Positions 1-5,621 of a stretch of DNA of 5,621 nucleotides are shown one piece after another; the first letter of the stretch is position 1, and each line of letters starts with the position of its first letter. The notes below the pieces were generated by a model that saw only the letters and a program-made list of their open reading frames with translations, was not told where the DNA came from and did no database searches. The DNA comes from Bacteroidales bacterium (GTDB taxonomy: Bacteria; Bacteroidota; Bacteroidia; Bacteroidales; Muribaculaceae), in the NCBI GenBank assembly GCA_014800065.1, contig JAAVGX010000088.1, forward strand, positions 1 to 5,621. Direction: 5' to 3'. The translations under genes and the position numbers were made by a program.

Positions 1-321
1 GACTTCTGTGGGTTCGTTGTTACTGCTCGCCTTTTGGCTCGCCCCACAGATATCCCCGATTAAGAACATAATCTTTCCGCCTTATACTCCCTTGATTTAC
101 TCTCATCAGTCCGGATAGCTATCGGGCTTTGGTTTGTTTGGCAACCTTACCCCTGATTTTGAGCCTTTTATCAAGTTTCTGTGCGTGGAGTCAGACGTTT
201 GCCTCGGGCTTCCTTCAGATTCGGAGTCACCTCCGACACCCTTGCCGTTGGCTATGCGCTTCCCGCTATCGAGGCGCGCTCGGGACTTGCACCCGTTAGA
301 CTATGCCCATGTCGGGCGAAC
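1..321 (-). mobile_element. Group II intron, 5' part (domain I), truncated by the window edge
   Basis: Read on the minus strand, this stretch is the start of a self-splicing group II intron RNA. It begins GTTCGCCCGACATGGGC (321 to 305), close to the usual GUGYG-CCCGGCAUGGG opening. It then shows, in the expected order, GGGTGCAAGTCCCGA (294-280), CAACGGCAAGGGTGTC (250-235), a 5-bp hairpin capped by a GTGA tetraloop of GNRA type (235-222), AATCTGAAGGAAGC (221-208), GAGTAAATCAAGGGAG (102-87) and CACAGAAGTC (10-1). From memory, these blocks match domain I of the Oceanobacillus iheyensis class C intron in sequence and order. A 7-bp stem (6-12 with 43-49) and the palindrome at 114-123 add structure. 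Domains II-VI and any reverse transcriptase/maturase gene (normally in domain IV) would lie left of base 1. Open frames on either strand here are incidental. Group II identity is well supported; class C is less certain. Confidence 0.85.
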
Positions 322-324
322 CAT

Positions 325-358
325 AAAAAAGCCTCAGCTTGTGAAAGTTGGGGCTTTT
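325..358 (-). terminator. Bidirectional intrinsic terminator at the end of the four-gene run
   Basis: A 14-bp stem (327-340 pairing with 345-358, including two G-U pairs) closes a 4-base loop. On the minus strand the hairpin ends in six T (330-325), so it can stop transcripts coming from the gene run on the right. On the plus strand it is followed by six T (363-368), so it should also work the other way. It lies about 155 bases past the last stop codon (514). The first base of the group II intron follows the minus-strand T-run after only ATG (324-322), so this hairpin also forms the intron's 5' exon. Confidence 0.8.
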
Positions 359-513
359 GCTGTTTTTTGGGGGGGAGTAGTTCTGCAACACCCTCCGTAC
401 ATTCTTTTTGCTGGTTTTCAGGGGGGTAAAAAAGGACTATAGGACTATAGGACAATAGGACAAAAAGGCAAAAGAGGCTATTGTAGGAGTTTGGCCTTTT
501 CGGCAAATTCGAG
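359..513. other. Intergenic spacer with homopolymer runs, no gene
   Basis: This is the non-coding stretch between the last gene and the terminator. It holds a T6G7 run (363-375), a G6 run followed by A-rich sequence (421-433), the period-8 repeat described separately, and a weak 7-bp inverted repeat (463-469 with 494-500). No open frame here resembles a known protein. An 84-codon minus-strand frame spanning 252-506 crosses the terminator and runs into the intron, so it is not credible as a gene. Confidence 0.6.
433..464. repeat. Tandem 8-base repeat, four units
   Basis: Four adjacent 8-base units are present: AGGACTAT (433-440), AGGACTAT (441-448), AGGACAAT (449-456) and AGGACAAA (457-464). 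The first two are identical; the others differ at one and two positions. The array lies about 50 bases past the stop codon of the last gene and before the terminator. Its role is unknown. Replication slippage would be enough to create it. Confidence 0.85.
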
Positions 514-1029
514 CTATTCTGATTGGGTCATGAATTTTTTGATACTATCGTATTGGTTGTATATATTCGGAATGCAATATCTATAGGCTCGTGACTCACC
601 TCGCCCGCTTTCGATATCTTTGATGACAGTTTTACAATCCCCTGAGATCGTTTTGTCCACACAGTCGGTTGCGAATACTTCTTTGATTTCCGGAATCAAT
701 TCTTTCGCATCGAAGTCCATAAGATTACCCATTGTGAAACCGGCGAATGTGCCATCGCAAGCTTTTTGTACGGGGAGGTTTGAGATCATATTCTTTAGAA
801 GGCGTCGGAATACCTCGATAATTTCGGCGCGCCTTTCAGGCTGATTGAATATTATCATTGTTAAAGCATCTACAGCCATTGAACGTAGATACGAGTTCAA
901 TCCGGGTTGGTTCAGATATTCTTCGATTGCGGGGATATTGTCTTTGCCACATGCATAAAGAGCCGAAGGAAGAATGCCGGGAGAGCTGCACAGGCAGTTC
1001 AAATTTCCAATTTTAATCTTCTGTGTCAT
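514..1029 (-). CDS. Short DUF1186-like helical-repeat protein (171 aa), possibly lacking the family N-terminus
   Basis: This protein of unknown function is predicted to be soluble and all-helical, with no signal peptide or membrane segment. The middle (about residues 18-75: ILPSALYACGKDN, then YLRSMAVDAL, then ERRAEIIEVFRRLL) and the stretch around residues 105-140 (MDFDAKELIPEIKEVF, then a Cys/Asp-rich segment) resemble the second half of DUF1186 proteins. Those are HEAT-like helical proteins, usually noticeably longer. The roughly 75-85 residues normally found before this part are missing, and the DNA where they would lie encodes the end of the GNAT gene. The ATG at 1029 overlaps that gene by 17 bases, which suggests translational coupling. 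The gene could be a natural short form or a truncated remnant under relaxed selection. It is last in the run. The family call comes from remembered family patterns and is moderate; no catalytic motif is visible. Confidence 0.6.
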   Translation of the reverse strand: MTQKIKIGNLNCLCSSPGILPSALYACGKDNIPAIEEYLNQPGLNSYLRSMAVDALTMIIFNQPERRAEIIEVFRRLLKNMISNLPVQKACDGTFAGFTMGNLMDFDAKELIPEIKEVFATDCVDKTISGDCKTVIKDIESGRGESRAYRYCIPNIYNQYDSIKKFMTQSE

Positions 1030-1468
1030 AATATTCCATCATATCAGGCATATTCCGGAATCCCACGGATTTATATACCGGTTTTCCTTCGGCAGTGGTT
1101 TCCAGATATATTTTCCCACACCCACGTTTCTTTGCTTCATCGACCAACCATGAGACTATCTTATGGGCAATTCCGTGTTTACGGTACGCTTCACGAACAT
1201 ATATGTTCATGAGATAAGCGCATTTGCCTGAAGGGTTATCCGGCGAGGGTAGTTCTTCGGTAAGACATATTGCGCCGCACCCGCAGTCATCACGGTCGTA
1301 AGCGGAAGTGACGGCAATGTGTGTGCCGTCGGCAATATGCTCCAAGTAATAAAGGCGGTTTGCAGCAAGCAATGATGGTTCTGCTTCAACTCCGAAGACG
1401 TTGCTGATTACCTCGTTTCGCCAATTCATCAAGGTGTCAATATCCTTAATCTGTTTTATTTCAATCAT
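1013..1468 (-). CDS. GNAT-family N-acetyltransferase (151 aa)
   Basis: This is a single-domain GNAT enzyme, which would transfer the acetyl group of acetyl-CoA to an amine on a small molecule or protein in the cytoplasm. The central strand YLMNIYV (85-91) leads into the acetyl-CoA pyrophosphate loop RKHGIA (96-101, matching R-x-x-G-x-A). A helix (about 102-114), strand KIYLETT (119-125) and the typical C-terminal VYKSVGF segment (131-137) follow, with Tyr132 at the usual general-acid position. The length is normal for the superfamily and no part is missing. Its ATG lies 22 bases after the UvrA-like gene, with an A-rich stretch ending in GG just upstream, and its end overlaps the next gene by 17 bases. 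The substrate cannot be read from sequence. Because it sits behind an amino-acid-activating enzyme and a UvrA-like ATPase, a role in detoxifying or modifying a metabolite is possible but inferred. Confidence 0.9.
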   Translation of the reverse strand: MIEIKQIKDIDTLMNWRNEVISNVFGVEAEPSLLAANRLYYLEHIADGTHIAVTSAYDRDDCGCGAICLTEELPSPDNPSGKCAYLMNIYVREAYRKHGIAHKIVSWLVDEAKKRGCGKIYLETTAEGKPVYKSVGFRNMPDMMEYYDTED

Positions 1469-1490
1469 CCTTTTTAGAGTGTGTTTACTT

Positions 1491-3992
1491 TTAGATTGTG
1501 TTGATGAAACGTCCGGTTACACTTTTGGGATTGGATGCTACCTCGGCGGGAGTTCCCTGAGCTACTACCATGCCACCTTCGTTTCCTCCACCCGGCCCCA
1601 TATCAATGATGTAATCAGCATTACGAATGACATCGAGGTCGTGCTCGATAACAATAACAGTAGCACCAAGGTCCAATAATTTCCGGAATACCTCAATAAG
1701 TTTCAATACATCAAGAGGATGGAGACCGATTGTGGGTTCGTCGAATACAAACACTGTATCGTTCTGCTCGCGTCCCATTTCAGTTGCGAGTTTCAAACGT
1801 TGTGCCTCGCCCCCGGAGAGACTTGGGGTTGCCTCACCGAGCGTGAGGTAGCCCAGTCCAAGGTTGTGAAGTGTAGTCAGACGGGATGCGACGTTCTTGT
1901 GAGCGGAACATTCCTCCATGGCCACCTCCACATCGTCATCCATAAGTTCGGGAAGAGACAGCTCATGTCCTGAAGAACCGGGAATCCTGACCGTCCATGC
2001 TTTTTTACTGTAGCGAGAGCCCTTACACTCCGGACACGGAATGTCAACGTCAGGGAGAAATTGCACGTCAAGACTCACAGTGCCTGTTCCGTCACAAACG
2101 GGACATCTGAGGCTACCTGTATTGTATGAGAAATCGCCGGCTTTAAGAGCGTGCACCTTGGCATCGGCCGAGCGTCCGAAAATCTTGCGCAATTCATCAT
2201 GGATATTGGCATATGTTGCGACTGTAGACCTTACATTGGCTCCGATTGGAGTCGAATCAATGAGTTTTACATGCTTTATATCCGGAGCTTTGACTGATAT
2301 CACGTGTTGAGGCAATGTTTTGCCATCTATGGCAGCCTGTAGAGCGGGCACCAGGCTTTCAAGTACCATAGTTGTCTTGCCCGAACCGGATACACCAGTG
2401 ACAACCGTAAGTCGACCTTTAGGAATCCTGATTTCAAGGGGTTTTACCGTGTGAATTGACGAAGTTGCCATTTCGATGCTACCCTTTTCGAATATTTCCG
2501 CATCCGCAATCTGAGGTCTTACCCTTCGTTCACCTTCACCCGAAAGAAATTCACCGATGCGAGAATCAGGATTGTGCTCGATTTGTTTTATTGTGCCTTC
2601 AGCGACTACTCGTCCGCCATTCGCACCGGCACCCGGGCCCATTTCTATCATCCAGTCGGCATCACGGAGGATTTGCGTATCATGATCGACGAGCACTATG
2701 GAGTTGCCGTCCGCTATCAAATCGTGCATTACACCTTTCAAACCATTAATATTTGCCGGATGAAGCCCTATGGACGGTTCGTCGAGCACATATAGGATTC
2801 CGGTTGTGCGGTTACGGACTACTCTTGCAAGCTGCATACGCTGACGCTCGCCAGTTGACAGAGTGGAAGAAGCACGGTCGAGGCTCAGATAGCTAAGGCC
2901 GAGATCGACAAGTCTGCGCGCGGTGAGTAGAAATGATTCGCCGATGTTTAGGCCCATCTGTCTCATCTCCTCAGGAAGAGTGTCAGGCACTGCTTTGACC
3001 CATTCAATAGCGTCGGCCAATGTTTTGGATGTGGCTTGGTCCAGTCCAATTCCTGCGATTCGGGGAGCGCGCGCCGCCTCAGAAAGGCGTGTTCCGTGAC
3101 AACATGGACAGACCTCACTTTTCAAAAACTTCTCCACGCGCTTCATTCCCTTCTCATCAGTCACTTTGGCGAGAGCGTTTTCCACCGTATAAACCGCATT
3201 ATAATATGTGAAATCAAGTTCACCTGCAGCTTGGCTCTTTTTTGCTTTATAGAGAATCGTTTTCTTCTCGGGCGGCCCATTGAACACTATGTCCCTCTCC
3301 TTTTCAGTGAGTTGATTGAATGGAACATCGGTCCTGACGCCCATCGCCCGGCACACATCGGTCATCAAGGACCACATTAGACTATTCCAAGGCGCTACTG
3401 CTCCCTCATCGATTGAAATAGATTCGTCGGGCACAAGGGTTGAGCGATCAACAGTCATCACTACCCCGGTACCACCACATTTCTCGCAAGCTCCTGTGCT
3501 GTTGAAAGCCAGATTCTCTGCTCCGGGTCCATAAAAATGCGTGCCACAGTTTTGGCACACAAGTTCCTTTTCGGCCGCTACGTCAAGCGATGGTGCGTGA
3601 TAGTGACCACAATTAGGACAACGGTGGCTTGCCAGACGAGAGAACATCAGACGCAGACTGTTGAGAAGCTCGGTGCCCGTTCCAAAAGTACTTCTGACAC
3701 CGGGTACTCCGGGACGTTGATGCAAAGCAACGGCAGCCGGTACATGCAATATTTCCTCCACGTCAGCCCTTGCCGACTGTGAGATTCTTCTTCTGGTGTA
3801 GGTGGAAAGTGCTTCAAGGTATCGCCTTGAACCTTCGGCATAAAGTACTCCCAAGGCAAGCGAGGACTTGCCGGAGCCGGACACGCCGGCAATACCCACA
3901 ATCTTTCCGAGAGGAATATCGACATTGATATTCTTCAGATTGTGCACCTTGGCACCGCGTATTATAATCTTATCATTCTCCATTTTCTCCAT
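1491..3992 (-). CDS. UvrA-like ABC ATPase without UvrB-binding domain (UvrA2/DrrC type, 833 aa)
   Basis: This is a cytoplasmic DNA-binding ABC ATPase of the excinuclease A family with two nucleotide-binding halves. Half 1 has Walker A GVSGSGKS (36-43), zinc cysteine pairs at 125/128, 146/149, 169/172 and 295/298, an altered signature LSTGE (378-382), Walker B ILYVLDEP (399-406) and switch His437. Half 2 has Walker A GVSGSGKT (533-540), the zinc module C630/C633-C653/C656, a canonical LSGGE signature (725-729), Walker B with D751-E752 and switch His784. Housekeeping UvrA is about 940 residues. Here only 17 residues separate C128 from C146, where UvrA carries its UvrB-binding domain, so that domain is absent. 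This architecture fits UvrA2, DrrC (daunorubicin resistance) and Ecm16 (echinomycin resistance), which bind damaged or drug-loaded DNA. It is therefore unlikely to be the cell's main uvrA. The ATG at 3992 lies 9 bases after the adenylation gene; an ATG three codons in (3983) is an alternative start. Confidence 0.92.
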   Translation of the reverse strand: MEKMENDKIIIRGAKVHNLKNINVDIPLGKIVGIAGVSGSGKSSLALGVLYAEGSRRYLEALSTYTRRRISQSARADVEEILHVPAAVALHQRPGVPGVRSTFGTGTELLNSLRLMFSRLASHRCPNCGHYHAPSLDVAAEKELVCQNCGTHFYGPGAENLAFNSTGACEKCGGTGVVMTVDRSTLVPDESISIDEGAVAPWNSLMWSLMTDVCRAMGVRTDVPFNQLTEKERDIVFNGPPEKKTILYKAKKSQAAGELDFTYYNAVYTVENALAKVTDEKGMKRVEKFLKSEVCPCCHGTRLSEAARAPRIAGIGLDQATSKTLADAIEWVKAVPDTLPEEMRQMGLNIGESFLLTARRLVDLGLSYLSLDRASSTLSTGERQRMQLARVVRNRTTGILYVLDEPSIGLHPANINGLKGVMHDLIADGNSIVLVDHDTQILRDADWMIEMGPGAGANGGRVVAEGTIKQIEHNPDSRIGEFLSGEGERRVRPQIADAEIFEKGSIEMATSSIHTVKPLEIRIPKGRLTVVTGVSGSGKTTMVLESLVPALQAAIDGKTLPQHVISVKAPDIKHVKLIDSTPIGANVRSTVATYANIHDELRKIFGRSADAKVHALKAGDFSYNTGSLRCPVCDGTGTVSLDVQFLPDVDIPCPECKGSRYSKKAWTVRIPGSSGHELSLPELMDDDVEVAMEECSAHKNVASRLTTLHNLGLGYLTLGEATPSLSGGEAQRLKLATEMGREQNDTVFVFDEPTIGLHPLDVLKLIEVFRKLLDLGATVIVIEHDLDVIRNADYIIDMGPGGGNEGGMVVAQGTPAEVASNPKSVTGRFINTI

Positions 3993-4001
3993 TTAGATAT
4001 A

Positions 4002-5444
4002 TTAGAGGTCGCCAATCTTCATTACGACCGGTAGAGCCTCGACATCTACATTTCCGCGTCGAGTGAGCGGTATTGATTTGACTTTCACGAAAATCTCCGG
4101 CACCATGAAGTTGGTGAGCCGGTCGCTGAGAAACTTACGAATCTCTTTAAGGGTTGCACCCTCCTTGGGTATGATATAGGCAGTGAGATAGTGAAGCCCG
4201 TTTTCATCGAGGAATGCTCTGACCACACCGCGTTCTACCTCCGGGCAGGTATTCAATACATTTTCCACCTCTTCAGGCTCAACGCGCTTGCCGAGAATCA
4301 TCACCTGATTGTCGCGACGGTTGAGGAAGGCAATGTTACCGTCAGGGAGTTCGTAACCGAGGTCGCCGCTGCGGTACATCCGTGTTCCATCGGGTAGAGT
4401 TACGAAATTGCGTTGTTCGGGTGCGTGGTTGATATAGCCTCGGCTTACACCTTCTCCAAAGATACATATCTCTCCGACAGTACCCTTTGGAACTTCTTTT
4501 AGATCTTGGTCCAGAATTTTCACCTCTACCCCTTTTACGGCTTTTCCGACGGGGAAAGTGCCATCCTCAAGTGGTTCGGCATTATCCACACGATAATAGT
4601 TGGAGCAGACGGTTGTTTCGCTCGGGCCGTAGGTATTATAGATTTTGATACCAAGATCTTTCAAGCGGGTTATATAGCTTGCACGAATCACGTCGCCTCC
4701 GCTGATTATGAGCTTAATTGATTTGGGAATATAATCGAGCTTATTCATTTCAGCAAGCAGATACGGGAATCCGTCGATGATGGTGACACCGTGCCGCTCG
4801 GCAAACTTAAGTAATCCGGAGAGTGTGCCGTTATGAATTGCGTGGGAAGGAATGCACAAAGCCGCGCCATTAAGGAGGGTTGTGTAAACTTCCTCTACAA
4901 AGATATCGAAGGAGCAGACAGAATACTGGAGCATCACATCGCCGGGTCCTGTTCTGAATTCAGCCTCGAAGGCTTCGCAGTAATTCACGACTGAATGATT
5001 TTCGACGCTGACTCCTTTCGGCTTGCCGGATGTTCCTGAAGTGTAAAGGACATATGCGAGTCCGTCCGGCTCACTGCGGTCTACCATTTCTTTGGCGGTC
5101 GGTTTGAGATGCTTGCAGAAATTGTCGTTTATCACAAATTCAACCCCGGCCGTTTGCATCATATAATCAATGCGTTCTTGAGGGAGCGAAGGTTCTGCCG
5201 GCACATAAAAAGCCCCGCTTTTAAGCACGGCGAGCATAGCTGCAATCTGTTCGGCGCCATGATGCATGACTATACCGACCGATATAGGCTGTCGGTCATA
5301 GAACTTTGACGCTATGGCATTGACCATCTTATCCAGCTCTGAGAATGTCAGTGTGCGGTCATCCTCGATAATAGCAATATTTTCAGGATACCTATCCACT
5401 ATTTCTTTGAAAAAAGAATAAATTGTTCTTTTCATTTTAACCAT
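4002..5444 (-). CDS. Stand-alone amino-acid adenylation enzyme (NRPS A-domain/DltA-like, 480 aa)
   Basis: This ANL-superfamily enzyme is of the type that activates an amino acid with ATP and loads it on a carrier protein. Numbered from the ATG at 5444, it shows A3 YTSGTSGKPKG (134-144), A4 with Asp180, which usually holds the substrate amino group, A5 TYGPSETT (271-278), A7 YRSGDL (357-362) and A8 with hinge Asp378. The protein stops shortly after A10, so there is no condensation, carrier or thioesterase domain and a carrier must act in trans. Length matches DltA-type ligases (about 500 aa). Oddly, A10 reads GNVD (464-467): the catalytic Lys is Asn465 (codon AAT, 4050-4052). A8 also departs from consensus (NRRD, QVMILG). 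Pocket positions aligned by eye to GrsA give D-I-E-D-I-S-T-V-C, with two extra acids. Starts at GTG 5456 or ATG 5435 are also possible; family similarity begins just after the latter. It is first in the run, 9 bases before the UvrA-like gene. Confidence 0.9.
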   Translation of the reverse strand: MVKMKRTIYSFFKEIVDRYPENIAIIEDDRTLTFSELDKMVNAIASKFYDRQPISVGIVMHHGAEQIAAMLAVLKSGAFYVPAEPSLPQERIDYMMQTAGVEFVINDNFCKHLKPTAKEMVDRSEPDGLAYVLYTSGTSGKPKGVSVENHSVVNYCEAFEAEFRTGPGDVMLQYSVCSFDIFVEEVYTTLLNGAALCIPSHAIHNGTLSGLLKFAERHGVTIIDGFPYLLAEMNKLDYIPKSIKLIISGGDVIRASYITRLKDLGIKIYNTYGPSETTVCSNYYRVDNAEPLEDGTFPVGKAVKGVEVKILDQDLKEVPKGTVGEICIFGEGVSRGYINHAPEQRNFVTLPDGTRMYRSGDLGYELPDGNIAFLNRRDNQVMILGKRVEPEEVENVLNTCPEVERGVVRAFLDENGLHYLTAYIIPKEGATLKEIRKFLSDRLTNFMVPEIFVKVKSIPLTRRGNVDVEALPVVMKIGDL

Positions 5445-5456
5445 TAATTTATACAC

Positions 5457-5621
5457 TTATAATGCCTTACATCTTATGGTTGTTCATAGCCAAGCCAAAC
5501 AGTCCGCAAATATACTGAATTTGTAGGGATTTGCGCCATCGTTTTTCGTGATTTAGTTATTCGATATGGAAAGTGATATAGTGAGATAATGAAGTAGTAT
5601 TCTGATAGACTTTGATTGTAA
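5457..5621. other. Leader region upstream of the gene run, no gene seen
   Basis: This AT-rich stretch lies between the adenylation gene and the right edge. It carries the probable promoter and a degenerate period-8 string at 5573-5596 (GTGATATA, GTGAGATA, ATGAAGTA). Short minus-strand frames remain open to the right edge, so the tail of an upstream gene cannot be excluded, but none is recognisable. No riboswitch, attenuator hairpin or tRNA is evident. Confidence 0.5.
5507..5514 (-). promoter_or_regulatory. Probable -7 promoter box for the four-gene run
   Basis: TATATTTG on the minus strand is an exact match to the Bacteroidota primary sigma factor -7 consensus TAnnTTTG. It lies 62 bases upstream of the ATG at 5444, a normal leader length. 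No clear -33 TTTG element is found at the expected spacing, so the promoter may be weak or need an activator. The match is short and could be chance. Confidence 0.5.

Noticed and set aside
280..294. A tRNA T-arm-like sequence on the minus strand (GGGTGCAAGTCCC).
   Set aside because: There is no acceptor, D or anticodon arm around it. The same motif is a standard part of group II intron domain I.
134..442. Overlapping plus-strand open frames (134-442 and 181-429) at the left end.
   Set aside because: They lie antisense to the conserved group II intron RNA and run across the terminator. The sequence conservation belongs to the RNA structure, and no protein domain is visible.
433..464. A short CRISPR-like array.
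   Set aside because: The 8-base units are directly adjacent with no spacers, and no cas genes are present.
252..506. An 84-codon minus-strand open frame.
   Set aside because: It crosses the intergenic repeat, the terminator hairpin and the intron 5' boundary, has low-complexity content, and resembles no known protein.
3020..3782. Several plus-strand open frames opposite the UvrA-like gene.
   Set aside because: They are shadows of a long gene with intact motifs on the other strand and show no domain of their own.
1491..3992. The housekeeping uvrA gene.
   Set aside because: The UvrB-binding domain is absent, the length is about 100 residues short, and the first ABC signature is altered. A specialised paralog fits better.
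5474..5620. A minus-strand frame open to the right edge (about 48 codons, with an internal ATG at 5539).
   Set aside because: It shows no recognisable protein features, overlaps the promoter match, and is of a length expected by chance in AT-rich DNA.

Overview
The window looks like a piece of a Bacteroidota (probably gut Bacteroidales) chromosome. The reasons are an AT-rich leader with a match to the TAnnTTTG -7 box used by that phylum, start codons without strong Shine-Dalgarno sequences, and the types of protein present. The assignment is an inference; no 16S rRNA or marker gene is present. All recognisable genes lie on the minus strand, so the locus is best read from right to left.

From the right, a leader of about 165 bases (5457-5621) carries a likely promoter. 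It leads into a tight four-gene run: (1) a stand-alone amino-acid adenylation (A-domain) enzyme, 4002-5444; (2) after 9 bases, a UvrA-like twin-ATPase that lacks the UvrB-binding domain, 1491-3992; (3) after 22 bases, a GNAT acetyltransferase, 1013-1468; (4) overlapping its end by 17 bases, a short protein resembling the C-terminal part of DUF1186 proteins, 514-1029. The spacing strongly suggests one transcript. The run is followed by about 190 non-coding bases holding a period-8 repeat and a strong bidirectional hairpin terminator (327-358).

Immediately past the terminator, in the same orientation, positions 321 to 1 are the 5' part (domain I) of a group II intron. The rest of the intron, presumably with its reverse transcriptase/maturase gene, lies beyond the left edge. 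Insertion just after a terminator hairpin is the habit of bacterial class C (IIC) introns.

The main biological idea is a small cassette in which an amino-acid-activating enzyme is co-transcribed with two proteins of kinds known from antibiotic self-protection. One is a UvrA2/DrrC/Ecm16-type ATPase and the other an N-acetyltransferase. Against a simple reading, the adenylation enzyme has Asn where nearly all relatives have the catalytic A10 lysine. Its pocket has two extra acidic residues, which hints at a basic amino acid substrate. None of this is proven by sequence alone, and the window may contain only the end of a larger cluster that continues to the right.
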